Assembly (NCBI RefSeq): GCF_900129885.1
Contig: NZ_FQXE01000013.1
Coordinates: 92,724 to 156,723, forward strand
Source: Pollutimonas bauzanensis
Lineage (GTDB): Bacteria > Pseudomonadota > Gammaproteobacteria > Burkholderiales > Burkholderiaceae_B
Direction: 5' to 3'
DNA length: 64,000 bases
Numbering within the stretch: position 1 is the stretch's first letter; each line of letters opens with the position of its first letter. The notes beneath the pieces were generated by a model. That model worked only from the letters and a program-made list of their open reading frames with translations, made no database searches and was not told where the DNA came from. A program made the position numbers and the translations under genes. Of the stretch, positions 51,464 through 61,562 are shown piece by piece.

Positions 51464-53536
51464 TTATAGGCCGGATTCCGTCATGCCACTATGGCGCAGC
51501 AGGGCATCGATGGATGGCGCCCGCCCGCGAAAGGCGTGGAAGGATTCCGCCGCGGGGCGCGATCCGCCGACGGCCAGGATTTCTTTCAGGAAACGCTGGC
51601 CGGTCGCCGCATTGAGGGTTTCGGGCAGGCCGCCCTGGCCCATGGCGGCGCTTTCCTCGAAAGCCGCGTAGGCGTCCGCGGAAAGCACTTCGGCCCATTT
51701 GTAGCTGTAATAGCCTGCGCCATAGCCGCCCGCGAACAAGTGCGAAAAATTATGCGGGAAGCGGTGCCATGCCGGCGGGAAGAGCACGGCCACTTCCTCG
51801 CGCACCTGGTCCAGCACCTCGAGCACGGCCTGGATGGACATGCCTTGAGCCTGATGGTGGATGCTCATGTCGAACAGCGAGAACTCGACCTGCCGCAGCA
51901 TCTGCATGCCGCTCTGGAAATTGCGCGCCGCCAGCAGCTTGTCGTAAAGCTCGCGGGGCAGCGGCAGCCCCGTATCGACGTGGGCGGACAGCCCTTGCAC
52001 CACGGACCATTCCCAGCAGAAGTTTTCCATGAATTGCGAGGGCAGTTCGATGGCATCCCATTCCACGCTGGCAAAGGCCGCGGCGCCCGGCTCGTCGACT
52101 TGCGACAGCAGGGCATGCAGGGCATGGCCGCTTTCATGGAAGAGGGTGATGACGTCGTCGTGCGTCAGCAAAGCCGCTTTGCCGTTCTGCGCCTGCGAAA
52201 AATTGCAGGTCAGATAGACGACCGGCGTCTGGATGGCGCCCGCCACCTTGCGCCGATTGCGCTCGCTGTCGACCCATGCGCCGCTCTGCTTGCCCTGGCG
52301 CGCGTACAGATCGATATACAGGGTGCCCAGCAGCGCGCCGTCGGCGGCGCGCGCCTCAAAGGCTTGCGCATCGTCGTGCCAGGTGGGGGCGTCCGACGCG
52401 CGCAGGCTTACGTTGAACAGCTTATCGATGACCTGGAACAGGCCCGCGAGAACCTGCGGCTCGGTGAAGTACTGCTTGATCTCTTCCTCGGAATAGGCAT
52501 AGCGCTCCTCGCGCAGCCGCTCGGACACAAAGGCGATATCCCAGGGTTCGAGTTCCGCCAGGCCCAGCTGTTCGCGCGCGAACGCGCGCAATTCGGCCAG
52601 GTCCCGGGTGGCGTAGGGCTTGGCCTTGCGGGCCAGCTCGCGCAGGAAATCCAGCACCTGCGCGGCGCTGTCGGCCATGCGGGTTTCCAGGCGCAGATCG
52701 GCGAAACTGCCGTAGCCCAGCAGCGCGGCTTCCTGGGCCCGCAGCGCAAGCAGCTTTTCGATGAGCGGCGAATTGTCCAGCGCCGGGTCGCCCTGTTCGG
52801 AGGCGACGGTCGCATAGGCGCGGTAGAGTTCCTGGCGCAGGCTGCGGTCCTGCGCATATTGCATGACGGGAAGATAGCAGGGCATCTTGAGCACCAGCTT
52901 CCAGCCTTCGAGCTGGTCTTCGATGGCGGCGGACCGGGCCGCCTGCACGGTATCGGCCGGCAGGCCGGCGAGCCGGCCGGCATCCGTAATGTGCAGGGAC
53001 CACTGGTCCACGCTGTCGAGGACGTTCTCGGAAAATTTCTGCGATGCCTGGGCCTGCTGGTCGGAGATTTCCGCGTAGCGGGCGCGCTCTTCGCCCGCCA
53101 GTTCCACGCCGCTCAGACGAAAGTCGCGCAGCGCCAGGTCGATGACGCGCTGGCGCACGGGCGCCAGCTGCGCGAAGCCGGGCGATGCCTTGAGGCGCTT
53201 GTACTGCGCGTACAGGCCGGTATGCAGCCCGACCCAGGTCGAGAATTCGGTCACCAGCGGCAGGCACTGGTTGTAGGTGGCGCGCAGTTCCGGCGTATTG
53301 ACGACGGCATTCAGGTGGCCGGCCACCGACCATGCGCGCCAGAGCTTCTCGGAAGCGTCTTCCAGCGGCTCGATGATAGCGTCCCAGGTGGCCGCCAGCT
53401 CCGGATCGGCCGCGCGCTCCACCGCCTGGCGGGTCTCGCCTATGAGCAGGGCGATGGCCGGCTGTATGTGTTCGGGCTTGACGCTCGCGTAGTCGATCAA
53501 AGAGGAAACAGGGGCCAGCAGGGGATTTTCAGTCAT
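51464..53536 (-). CDS. prlC: Oligopeptidase A (M3 family)
   Basis: Cytoplasmic zinc endopeptidase of 690 residues that degrades peptides, including cleaved signal peptides. The zinc motif HESGH at 467-471 carries two His ligands and the catalytic Glu468; the third ligand Glu lies about 28 residues on in DEPGAAAFASVEWDAIELPSQ. The start ATG at 53536 aligns with MTENPLL; the frame is open upstream but overlaps folD. It starts 8 bases after the folD stop and is probably translated from the same message. Confidence 0.94.
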   Translation of the reverse strand: MTENPLLAPVSSLIDYASVKPEHIQPAIALLIGETRQAVERAADPELAATWDAIIEPLEDASEKLWRAWSVAGHLNAVVNTPELRATYNQCLPLVTEFSTWVGLHTGLYAQYKRLKASPGFAQLAPVRQRVIDLALRDFRLSGVELAGEERARYAEISDQQAQASQKFSENVLDSVDQWSLHITDAGRLAGLPADTVQAARSAAIEDQLEGWKLVLKMPCYLPVMQYAQDRSLRQELYRAYATVASEQGDPALDNSPLIEKLLALRAQEAALLGYGSFADLRLETRMADSAAQVLDFLRELARKAKPYATRDLAELRAFAREQLGLAELEPWDIAFVSERLREERYAYSEEEIKQYFTEPQVLAGLFQVIDKLFNVSLRASDAPTWHDDAQAFEARAADGALLGTLYIDLYARQGKQSGAWVDSERNRRKVAGAIQTPVVYLTCNFSQAQNGKAALLTHDDVITLFHESGHALHALLSQVDEPGAAAFASVEWDAIELPSQFMENFCWEWSVVQGLSAHVDTGLPLPRELYDKLLAARNFQSGMQMLRQVEFSLFDMSIHHQAQGMSIQAVLEVLDQVREEVAVLFPPAWHRFPHNFSHLFAGGYGAGYYSYKWAEVLSADAYAAFEESAAMGQGGLPETLNAATGQRFLKEILAVGGSRPAAESFHAFRGRAPSIDALLRHSGMTESGL

Positions 53537-53544
53537 TGTTTGGT

Positions 53545-54414
53545 TCAGTGGGCGGATACAAGGTGTGTGGCGCCGCGCTCGGCGGCTTCCAGGGTGTTGA
53601 CCAGCAGCATGGCGATAGTCATGGGGCCCACGCCGCCGGGCACGGGCGTTATGGCCCCCGCCACCGCTTTGGCCGACTCGAATTCGACATCGCCGACCAG
53701 CTTGCCGTCGGGTCCGCGGTTGATGCCGACGTCGATGACGACGGCGCCGGGCTTGATCATGTCGCCCTTGACCATCCCGGGCTTGCCCGTGGCCACCACC
53801 AGCACATCGGCGCGGCGCGTCTGGGCGCCCAGGTCGCGGGTCTTGGAGTTGCACAGGGTGACGGTGGCGCCGGCGGCCAGCAGCAGCATGGCCATGGGCT
53901 TGCCCACGATATTGCTGGCGCCCACGACCACGGCTTCGGCGCCGCGCAGGGCGACGTTCTCGGACTCCAGCATTTTCATGATGCCATAGGGCGTGCAGGG
54001 GCGAAACAGCGGCTGGCCGGTCATGAGCAGGCCGGCGTTGCTGATGTGGAAGCCGTCCACGTCCTTGCTCGCCGCGATGGCTTCGATGACCTTGGCGGCG
54101 TCCATGTGTTTGGGCAGGGGCAGTTGCACCAGGATGCCGTGCACCGCGTCGTCTTCATTGAGCTGGCGCACGACATCGAGCAGGTGCTGTTCGCTGATAT
54201 CGGCAGCCAGGCGCAGCACGCGGGAATGCAGGCCGGCCTTTTCGCAGGCGGCCGCCTTGTTGCGCACGTACACTTGGGACGCGGGATCTTCCCCGACCAG
54301 GACGACCGCCAGGCCCGGCACCACGCCGCGATCCTTGAGGGCCAGGACGCGCTGGGCCACTTCGGCCTTGACGGTATCCGCAAGCGCTTTGCCATCGATG
54401 AGACGAGCCGTCAT
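53545..54414 (-). CDS. folD: Bifunctional methylenetetrahydrofolate dehydrogenase/cyclohydrolase
   Basis: FolD of 289 residues, interconverting 5,10-methylene- and 10-formyl-tetrahydrofolate with NADP. It has [21 protein letters not shown] with the catalytic Tyr-x3-Lys, [32 protein letters not shown] and [17 protein letters not shown] for NADP, and the closing [14 protein letters not shown]. Its ATG overlaps the response-regulator stop by four bases, so a housekeeping one-carbon gene is translationally coupled to a two-component system. Confidence 0.95.
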   Translation of the reverse strand: MTARLIDGKALADTVKAEVAQRVLALKDRGVVPGLAVVLVGEDPASQVYVRNKAAACEKAGLHSRVLRLAADISEQHLLDVVRQLNEDDAVHGILVQLPLPKHMDAAKVIEAIAASKDVDGFHISNAGLLMTGQPLFRPCTPYGIMKMLESENVALRGAEAVVVGASNIVGKPMAMLLLAAGATVTLCNSKTRDLGAQTRRADVLVVATGKPGMVKGDMIKPGAVVIDVGINRGPDGKLVGDVEFESAKAVAGAITPVPGGVGPMTIAMLLVNTLEAAERGATHLVSAH

Positions 54415-55037
54415 GCCGCGCCCTCGGCTTTGGTCAGCGCGATCTTCATGAGATCGGCCACGGTGGTGACTTCGAGTTTTTCCATGATGTTGGCGCGATG
54501 CGCCTCGACGGTCTTGATGCTGATGTTCAGGTCGCCGGCGATCTGCTTGTTCAGGCGGCCCGCCACGATGCGTTCCAGCACCTGCTGTTCGCGCGCCGTC
54601 AGGCGGCTCAGGACGGCCTGGTGGTTCTTCTGGGCCTGCGCCTGGCTTACCCGCTGGCTGGCCTGGTCCAGCATGCGCGCGACGATGGTGCGCAAATCGG
54701 TTTCGTTGAAGGGCTTTTCCAGGAAATCGACCGCGCCTTTTTTCATGGTGGAAACCGCCATGGGCACGTCGCCATGGCCGGTGATGAATACGATGGGCAG
54801 GGGCGCCTGGCGGGCGATGAGCTCCTCCTGCAGTTCCAGGCCGCTCATGCCCGGCATGCGGACATCGGCGATCAGCACGCCCACCTGCTCGGGCTCATAG
54901 GCGTTGAGGAATTCTTCTGCACCACTAAAGCTCCTGACACGGTAGCCATTGGCTTCGAGCAGCCAACGCAGGGAATCGCGTACCGCCTCGTCGTCGTCGA
55001 CGATGAAAATAGTGCTAGGTGCTTGAGGTGTAGTCAT
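54411..55037 (-). CDS. FixJ/LuxR-type response regulator
   Basis: 208-residue two-component regulator. The receiver domain (about 9-125) has the acidic pocket FIVDDDEAV, phosphoacceptor Asp58 in LIADVRMPG and the conserved Lys in FLEKPFNE. The LuxR-type helix-turn-helix (about 140-205) has [36 protein letters not shown]. The start at 55037 overlaps the kinase stop by four bases; the longer open frame lies inside the kinase gene. The FixJ group often controls respiratory or aromatic catabolism genes; targets here are not known, but the pyruvate dehydrogenase operon next door is a candidate. Confidence 0.92.
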   Translation of the reverse strand: MTTPQAPSTIFIVDDDEAVRDSLRWLLEANGYRVRSFSGAEEFLNAYEPEQVGVLIADVRMPGMSGLELQEELIARQAPLPIVFITGHGDVPMAVSTMKKGAVDFLEKPFNETDLRTIVARMLDQASQRVSQAQAQKNHQAVLSRLTAREQQVLERIVAGRLNKQIAGDLNISIKTVEAHRANIMEKLEVTTVADLMKIALTKAEGAA

Positions 55038-56791
55038 GCATGCAACTCCTGGGTGTCTTCTGTTGTGCTTGGCGCTTGTGGCGGTGCGCAGGGCAGAGTG
55101 AAACGGAAAATGGTGCCGCCGTCCGGATTGGCGCTGGCCCAGAGACGGCCATGATGCGATTCGATAATAGTACGGCAGATGTTCAGCCCCATGCCCAGGC
55201 CCTCGGACTTGGTGCTGTAAAACGGTTCGAAAAGGCGTTCCGGATCGCGCAGCCCGTAGCCGCGGTCGATGACGGCGATCTCGACCAGCGGGTGCTGGTC
55301 GGTCACGACAACGTGAAGAACGCGGCATTCGCTGCTTTCCATGGCTTCGACGCCGTTCTTGAGCAGGTTCAATAATACCTGTTCAATGAGTATGGGGTCG
55401 GCCATGACCTCCGGCAAGGGGTCGGGCAAATGCTGCTCGATATCGACCTGGCGCTTGCGCGCGTCGATTTCGGCGAAGCCTATGGCATTGTCGAGTATGC
55501 GGCTTACCGGCACCCGTTGCCGGCGCGGTTCGCTGCGCTTGACGAATTCGCGTATGCGGCTGATGATCTTGCCGGCCCGCTCCGCCTGCTGTGCGGCCTT
55601 TTCCAGCGCCTCCAGCAGCCGCTCGGGCTGGACGTTGCCCGACTTGAGCATGGCCACGGCGCCCATGCTGTAGTTGCTGATCGCGGTCAGGGGCTGGTTC
55701 AGTTCGTGGGCCAGCGACGAGGCCATTTCGCCCATGGTCGTCAGGCGGCTGGTGAGCTGGATTTTTTCCTGCTGCACGCGCGAGTCTTCTTCATGGTTGC
55801 GCCGCTCGGTGATGTCGCGCGCCACCTGCAGGCGGACCCTGCGCCCGTCGGTCCAGGCCAGGATGCGGTGATGCACTTCGAACCAGCGCTGCGCGGATAC
55901 GGAAAAGATCTCGACGGTTTCATCGGTAAAGCGGCCCAGGCGGCCTCCCAGCAATTCGCCGTGGCCGTTGGACTGGGCGCCGAAGAAACGCCGGTAAGTG
56001 CGGTTGGCGAACAGCAGTTCCAGCCCGTCGGAGGTATCGGCCACCACCGAAATGGCGTCGTCCAGCCCTTCGAGCACCGTCATGAAGCGCTCGTGGGCCG
56101 CGGTGAGCGCCTCGCGTATGCGCTTGGGCTCGGTGATGTCCGTCATCGACGTCATCCAGCCTATCTGTTCGCCGTTGGGATCGCGCAAGGGCGACACGTA
56201 CATGCGCGCGGTGAAGCGCGACCCGTCGCGCCGCTGCGCCTCGACTTCCAGGCCGCTGCTGGGGGTGCGGCCCGACAACAGCAGGTCCAGGGTTTCCTGG
56301 TGCTGGGCGTGGCGGCCCGGCAGCCAGTAGGGGAAGGGTGTGGTGCGGCCGATCAGGTCGGCTTCGTTCCAGCCTATCATGCGGCAGAAGGCCGGATTCA
56401 CGTAGGCGATGCGTCCGTGCATGTCGAAGACCCGCATGCCGGTGGACATGGAGTTTTCCATGGCCCGGCGAAACCCGGTTTCGGCGATCAGCGCCGCCTC
56501 GGCGGTGGTGCGAAAGCGCGTATAGCGCCACAATGCCAGCAGGCTGAGCACGATCACGCAGGACAGCGCGACCACCACCATGATCAGGCGCTGCTGGCGG
56601 GTTTCCTGGTCTATGGTGACGAACATGACGCTGTCATTGTGCAGGCGCTGCAGCCAGATGAAGGCGCCCATCACGCACAGGTACAGGATCAGGACGATGA
56701 CCGGCGTGAGCCAATAGAACCCCCGCCGGGCGCGATTGGCCTGGTCGTAGAACGTGGTCGGGATGAGGGATTTCTTGGAAGGGCTCGCCAT
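55034..56791 (-). CDS. PAS-domain sensor histidine kinase (FixL/StyS-like)
   Basis: Membrane-bound sensor of 585 residues. Two transmembrane segments near 28-48 and 70-90 flank a very short external loop of about 20 residues, so sensing is probably cytoplasmic. Two PAS domains follow, about 97-225 (GFRRAMENSMSTGMRVF...) and 230-335, each ending in a DIT-type linker. The kinase core has the H-box ASSLAHELNQPLTAISNY with His362, then an N-box NLLKNGVEAM and G-boxes DRGYGL and GLGMGLNI. No heme-binding FixL His motif was checked. It is divergent from aceE and first in an operon with its regulator, folD, prlC and sco. Confidence 0.92.
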   Translation of the reverse strand: MASPSKKSLIPTTFYDQANRARRGFYWLTPVIVLILYLCVMGAFIWLQRLHNDSVMFVTIDQETRQQRLIMVVVALSCVIVLSLLALWRYTRFRTTAEAALIAETGFRRAMENSMSTGMRVFDMHGRIAYVNPAFCRMIGWNEADLIGRTTPFPYWLPGRHAQHQETLDLLLSGRTPSSGLEVEAQRRDGSRFTARMYVSPLRDPNGEQIGWMTSMTDITEPKRIREALTAAHERFMTVLEGLDDAISVVADTSDGLELLFANRTYRRFFGAQSNGHGELLGGRLGRFTDETVEIFSVSAQRWFEVHHRILAWTDGRRVRLQVARDITERRNHEEDSRVQQEKIQLTSRLTTMGEMASSLAHELNQPLTAISNYSMGAVAMLKSGNVQPERLLEALEKAAQQAERAGKIISRIREFVKRSEPRRQRVPVSRILDNAIGFAEIDARKRQVDIEQHLPDPLPEVMADPILIEQVLLNLLKNGVEAMESSECRVLHVVVTDQHPLVEIAVIDRGYGLRDPERLFEPFYSTKSEGLGMGLNICRTIIESHHGRLWASANPDGGTIFRFTLPCAPPQAPSTTEDTQELHA

Positions 56792-57049
56792 GGCTCTTTA
56801 TTGGTGGCACAGAGATGCAATACGCATTTTAAACCGTAACTGTCAGGTTAATTTTTCACATTATAAAAAGTCATATCATAAAATGAAATATTGCTTGAAC
56901 ATATTGGCGGTCTTTCCTAGAATTGAGCCCATTGCAGCGTAGCGCTGTTTGCTTGCACGTGTCCGAAATGACCGGCTATCGGGTATAACGGGGACAACGG
57001 TCAAATGTTGTCAGTGTTCGGATTCCATAATTTAAACAGGAGACACCTG

Positions 57050-59758
57050 ATGTCCTCTCTTGATCAAACCAACGCCGCTGCGGATGTCGCCGACGACGCC
57101 GCCCTCGAAACCCAGGAATGGCTCGAAGCCCTGGAAGCCGTCCTGGACCGCGAGGGGCCCGAACGCGCCCATTATCTGCTCGAGCGCCTGGTCGATCTGG
57201 CGCGCCGTTCCGGCGCGCACATCCCGTTCTCGCCCAACACCGCCTACGTCAATACCATACCACCCGGCCTGGAGCCCCCGCATCCCGGCAACCTGGTGCT
57301 GGAAGAGCGCATCCGCTCCTATGTGCGCTGGAACGCCATGGCCATGGTGGTCCGGGCCAACAGCCATAATCCGCCCGACGGCGGCGACCTGGGCGGCCAT
57401 ATAGCCTCGTTCGCATCGCTTGCCACCATGATAGGCTGCGGCCAGAATCACTTCTGGCATGCCGAGACCGAAGATCATGGCGGCGACCTGGTCTACTTCC
57501 AGGGCCATTCCTCGCCCGGCATCTACGGCCGCGCCTACCTGGAAGGCCGCCTGACCGAAGACCAGTTGAACAATTTCCGCCAGGAAGTCGATGGCAAGGG
57601 GCTGCCATCCTATCCGCACCCCAAGCTCATGCCCGATTTCTGGCAGTTCCCCACCGTTTCCATGGGCCTGGGCCCGCTGATGGCCATCTACCAGGCGCGC
57701 TTCCTCAAATACCTGCATGCCCGCGGCATTGCCGATACCAGCAAGCGCAAGGTCTGGGTATTCTGCGGCGACGGCGAAATGGACGAACCCGAATCGCTGG
57801 GCGCCATCAGCCTGGCTTCGCGCGAAAAGCTGGACAACCTCATCTTTGTCATCAACTGCAATCTGCAGCGCCTGGACGGCCCGGTGCGCGGCAACGGCAA
57901 GATCATCCAGGAACTCGAAGGCGATTTCCGCGGCAGCGGCTGGAACGTCATCAAGCTGATTTGGGGCGGCTACTGGGATCCTCTGCTGGCGCGCGACAAA
58001 GAAGGCATTTTGCGTCGGGTCATGGAAGAATCCGTCGACGGCGAATACCAGGCCTACAAGGCCAATGACGGCAAGTTCGTGCGCGAGCATTTCTTTGGCA
58101 AGCATCCCAAACTGCTGGAAATGGTCAGCCGCATGAGCGACGACGACGTCTGGCGCCTGAACCGCGGCGGCCATGACCCCTATAAGGTATACGCAGCCTT
58201 CTCGGCGGCCGCCGAGCATACGGGCCAGCCTACCGTCATATTGGCGAAAACCATCAAAGGCTACGGCATGGGCCATGTCGGCCAGGCCAAGAACCCGACC
58301 CACCAGCAGAAGAAGCTGGACATGTCGGCGGTGCGCGAATTCCGCGACCGCTTCAATATTCCGGTGCCCGACGACAAACTCGAGGACCTGCCTTATTTCA
58401 AGCCGGCCGACGATTCGCCCGAAATGAAATACCTGCATGAACGCCGCCAGGCGCTGGGCGGCTATCTGCCGCATCGCCGCGCCAAGGCCGACGAGCAACT
58501 TCGCGCCCCGGCGCTGGAAGCCTTCAAGGCGGTGCTCGAACCCACGGCCGAAGGCCGCGAGATATCCACCACCCAGGCTTTCGTGCGCATCCTCAACCAG
58601 ATCCTGCGCGACAAGGAACTCAGCCCGCGCGTCGTGCCCATCCTGGCCGACGAATCGCGCACTTTCGGCATGGAAGGGCTGTTCCGCCAGATCGGCATTT
58701 ATGCGCCCGAAGGGCAGAAATACACGCCGGTCGATAAAGACCAGGTCATGTATTACCGCGAGACCGAAAACGGCCAGCTGCTGCAGGAAGGCATCAACGA
58801 GGCCGGCGCCTTCAGCTCCTGGATGGCGGCCGCGACCTCGTACTCGACCAACAACCGGATCATGATCCCGTTCTTCATTTATTACTCGATGTTCGGGTTC
58901 CAGCGCATCGGCGACCTGGCCTGGGCGGCGGGCGATATGCAGGCGCGCGGCTTCCTGCTCGGCGGCACGGCGGGACGCACCACGCTCAATGGCGAAGGCC
59001 TGCAGCATGAGGACGGCCACAGCCATATCATGTCGTCCGTGATACCCAATTGCGTTTCCTACGACCCCGCCTTCGGGCACGAGCTGGCCGTCATCATCCA
59101 GGACGGTTTGCGGCGCATGGTCGAAAACCAGGAAAACGTCTATTACTACATCACGGTCATGAACGAGAACTACCCGCAGCCCGGGCTGACCCCGGGCGAC
59201 GAGCAGGGCATCATACGCGGCATGTACAAGTTCAAGTCGGCTGGCGACAGCAAGCTGCGCGTGCAGCTCATGGGCTCGGGCACTATCTTGCGCGAAGTCC
59301 TGGCCGCCCAGGACTTGCTGGAAAAAGACTGGGGCGTGGGCTCCGACCTCTGGAGCGTGACCAGCTTCACCGAGCTGCGCCGCGACGGCCTGGATTGCGA
59401 ACGCCATAACCTCCTGCACCCGGAGGACGCGAAGCCGCGCGTATCGTATGTCAGCCAGCAATTGCAGAACACCGTGGGCCCCATCGTGGTTTCCACCGAC
59501 TACATGAAGGCCTATGGCGACCAGATCCGTCCTTACATCCCCAAGGGCCGGGACTTCCATGTGCTGGGCACCGACGGTTTCGGGCGCTCCGATTTCCGCT
59601 ACAAGCTGCGCGAACACTTCGAGATAGACAGGCATTTTGTTGTCCTGGCGGCGCTGCGCGGCCTGGCCGACGAGGGCCGATTGCCGATGGCGAAGGTGGC
59701 TGAAGCCATCAAGAAATATGGCATCAATCCCAATAAAGCCAATCCGCATCACGCCTGA
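57050..59758 (+). CDS. aceE: Pyruvate dehydrogenase E1 component, homodimeric type
   Basis: Thiamine diphosphate-dependent decarboxylase of the pyruvate dehydrogenase complex, 902 residues (E. coli 887). The cofactor motif starts with GDGEMDEPES near residue 241 and ends at NCNLQRLDGPVRGNGK. Transketolase-like catalytic residues include VKGYGMGH and FFIYYSMFGFQR; EDGHSHIMSSVIPN is typical. The ATG at 57050 has AGGAGA 7 bases upstream; an earlier in-frame codon at 57005 is not supported. The 258-base upstream gap is AT-rich and contains the divergent kinase promoter. First gene of aceE-aceF-lpdA. Confidence 0.96.
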   Translation: MSSLDQTNAAADVADDAALETQEWLEALEAVLDREGPERAHYLLERLVDLARRSGAHIPFSPNTAYVNTIPPGLEPPHPGNLVLEERIRSYVRWNAMAMVVRANSHNPPDGGDLGGHIASFASLATMIGCGQNHFWHAETEDHGGDLVYFQGHSSPGIYGRAYLEGRLTEDQLNNFRQEVDGKGLPSYPHPKLMPDFWQFPTVSMGLGPLMAIYQARFLKYLHARGIADTSKRKVWVFCGDGEMDEPESLGAISLASREKLDNLIFVINCNLQRLDGPVRGNGKIIQELEGDFRGSGWNVIKLIWGGYWDPLLARDKEGILRRVMEESVDGEYQAYKANDGKFVREHFFGKHPKLLEMVSRMSDDDVWRLNRGGHDPYKVYAAFSAAAEHTGQPTVILAKTIKGYGMGHVGQAKNPTHQQKKLDMSAVREFRDRFNIPVPDDKLEDLPYFKPADDSPEMKYLHERRQALGGYLPHRRAKADEQLRAPALEAFKAVLEPTAEGREISTTQAFVRILNQILRDKELSPRVVPILADESRTFGMEGLFRQIGIYAPEGQKYTPVDKDQVMYYRETENGQLLQEGINEAGAFSSWMAAATSYSTNNRIMIPFFIYYSMFGFQRIGDLAWAAGDMQARGFLLGGTAGRTTLNGEGLQHEDGHSHIMSSVIPNCVSYDPAFGHELAVIIQDGLRRMVENQENVYYYITVMNENYPQPGLTPGDEQGIIRGMYKFKSAGDSKLRVQLMGSGTILREVLAAQDLLEKDWGVGSDLWSVTSFTELRRDGLDCERHNLLHPEDAKPRVSYVSQQLQNTVGPIVVSTDYMKAYGDQIRPYIPKGRDFHVLGTDGFGRSDFRYKLREHFEIDRHFVVLAALRGLADEGRLPMAKVAEAIKKYGINPNKANPHHA

Positions 59759-59772
59759 GGGAGGACGACAAA

Positions 59773-61554
59773 ATGAGCAATAGCACCGAAATCAAGGTTC
59801 CGGATATCGGCGACGTCAGCGAAGTCGACGTCATCGAAATACTGGTCGCCGAAGGCGACACCATAACCAAGGAACAAAGCCTGATTACCGTGGAGTCCGA
59901 CAAGGCCTCCATGGAGATCCCGGCTTCCGAGGCCGGCGTGGTCAAGTCCATCAAGGTCAAGGTAGGCGACAAGGTCAAAGAAGGTACGGTGATTCTTGAA
60001 GTCGAAGCGGCGCCATCCGCCGCTGCGGCCGGAAAGGACGAGGGCGCGGGCAAGCAGGCCGCTCCGGCCTCCAGCCAGGCTGCCGCCGCGGCGCAGGAAG
60101 CGCCGGCGTCCGAACAGAAGGCGCCTGAACAAAAGGCCGCCGCCGCTCCCCAGGCCAAGGCCAGCGCGCCCGCCGCGCCGGGCCCGCAGGGCTCGGTCAC
60201 CGTCGTCGTGCCGGATATCGGCGACACGACCGATGTGGAAGTCATCGAGATCATGGTCGCCGTGGGCGACACGGTCGCGGTCGACCAGGGCCTCATCACC
60301 GTCGAGTCCGACAAGGCTTCCATGGAAGTGCCCTCGTCGCACGCCGGCGTGGTGACGGCCATCAAGGTAAAGCTGGGCGACAAGGTGAACCAGGGCTCGG
60401 ACATCTTGGAGTTGCGCGTCGAGGCCGGCGCGCCCGCCAAAGATGCGGCGCCCGCCAAAGACGCCGCGCCGGCGCCGCAGGCCGGCAAGGAAGAGGCCAG
60501 TCAGCCGGCCCAGCCCGCCGCCAGCCTGGCGGCGGACGCCCAGGCCGGGCAGGGCGGCGGGGGCGATCTGGCTTCCGTCCCGCCGGAACGCCAGTCGCCC
60601 ACGGCGGCCTTCGCCGACGCCGATGTGCCCTTGCGCAATCTGCCGCATGCCTCGCCCTCGGTGCGCAAGTTCGCCCGCGAGCTGGGCGTCAACCTGGCGC
60701 AGGTCAAAGGTTCGGGCGACAAGAACCGGATCACCGCGGACGATGTGCGCGGGTTTGTGAAGCAGGCCCTGGCCGCCGGCGCCGGCGCGGCCCCGATGGC
60801 CGCGGCGGGCGGCGAGGGCGGCTTCAGCGTCCTGCCCTGGCCCAAGGTGGACTTCGCCAAGTTCGGCGCCATCGAAGCCAAGCCGCTGTCGCGCATCAAG
60901 AAGATCTCTGGCGCCAACCTGCACCGCAACTGGGTGATGATTCCGCATGTCACCAATAATGACCTGGCCGACATCACCGGGCTCGAGGACCTGCGCCAGG
61001 CGCTCAACCAGGAAAACCAGAAGTCGGGCGTCAAAGTCACCATGCTGGCCTTCCTGATCAAGGCCGTGGTGGCGGCCCTCAAGAAGTTTCCCGAATTCAA
61101 CGCCTCCATCGACGGCGATAACCTGATCCTGAAGCAGTACTATCACATCGGCTTCGCCGCCGATACCCCCAACGGCTTGATGGTGCCGGTGATACGCGAC
61201 GCCGACAAGAAAGGAATACTGGAACTCGCCACCGAAACCTCGGAACTGGCCAAGCTGGCGCGCGATGGCAAATTGTCGCCCGCGCAGATGCAGGGCGGCT
61301 GCTTCTCGATCTCGTCGCTGGGCGGCATAGGCGGAACATCATTCACCCCCATCATCAATGCGCCCGAAGTGGCGATACTCGGCGTCTCGCGCTCTTCGCA
61401 CCAGCCGGTATGGGACGGCAAACAATTCGAGCCCCGGCTCATGCTGCCCTTGTCGCTGTCTTATGACCACAGGGTGATCGACGGGGCCGCCGCTGCGCGC
61501 TTCAATGCCTACCTGGGCGGCCTGCTGGCCGACTTCCGCCGCATTGCGCTATAG
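59773..61554 (+). CDS. aceF: Dihydrolipoyl acetyltransferase (E2) with two lipoyl domains
   Basis: E2 core of the pyruvate dehydrogenase complex, 593 residues. Two N-terminal lipoyl domains (about 1-80 and 140-217) each have the lipoylated Lys in ESDKAS, joined by long Ala/Pro-rich linkers. A peripheral subunit-binding domain follows (ASPSVRKFARELGVNL near residues 294-310). The catalytic domain ends in SYDHRVIDGAAAARF with the active-site His. The start is 14 bases after aceE. The first lipoyl domain closely repeats that fused to lpdA just downstream. Confidence 0.96.
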   Translation: MSNSTEIKVPDIGDVSEVDVIEILVAEGDTITKEQSLITVESDKASMEIPASEAGVVKSIKVKVGDKVKEGTVILEVEAAPSAAAAGKDEGAGKQAAPASSQAAAAAQEAPASEQKAPEQKAAAAPQAKASAPAAPGPQGSVTVVVPDIGDTTDVEVIEIMVAVGDTVAVDQGLITVESDKASMEVPSSHAGVVTAIKVKLGDKVNQGSDILELRVEAGAPAKDAAPAKDAAPAPQAGKEEASQPAQPAASLAADAQAGQGGGGDLASVPPERQSPTAAFADADVPLRNLPHASPSVRKFARELGVNLAQVKGSGDKNRITADDVRGFVKQALAAGAGAAPMAAAGGEGGFSVLPWPKVDFAKFGAIEAKPLSRIKKISGANLHRNWVMIPHVTNNDLADITGLEDLRQALNQENQKSGVKVTMLAFLIKAVVAALKKFPEFNASIDGDNLILKQYYHIGFAADTPNGLMVPVIRDADKKGILELATETSELAKLARDGKLSPAQMQGGCFSISSLGGIGGTSFTPIINAPEVAILGVSRSSHQPVWDGKQFEPRLMLPLSLSYDHRVIDGAAAARFNAYLGGLLADFRRIAL

Positions 61555-61562
61555 GAGCCGAT

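Noticed and set aside
51491..53989. An 832-codon plus-strand frame over prlC and folD
   Set aside because: Antisense shadow of prlC; no start signal, low-complexity product.
56925..57049. PdhR-type operator ahead of aceE
   Set aside because: No AATTGGT-N3-ACCAATT-like site found; only a short CAGCG/CGCTG repeat is present.
57032..59752. A 906-codon open frame on the minus strand opposite aceE
   Set aside because: It is the mirror of the aceE codon pattern in GC-rich DNA; composition is His/Ala/Gly-rich without domains, and aceE is certain.
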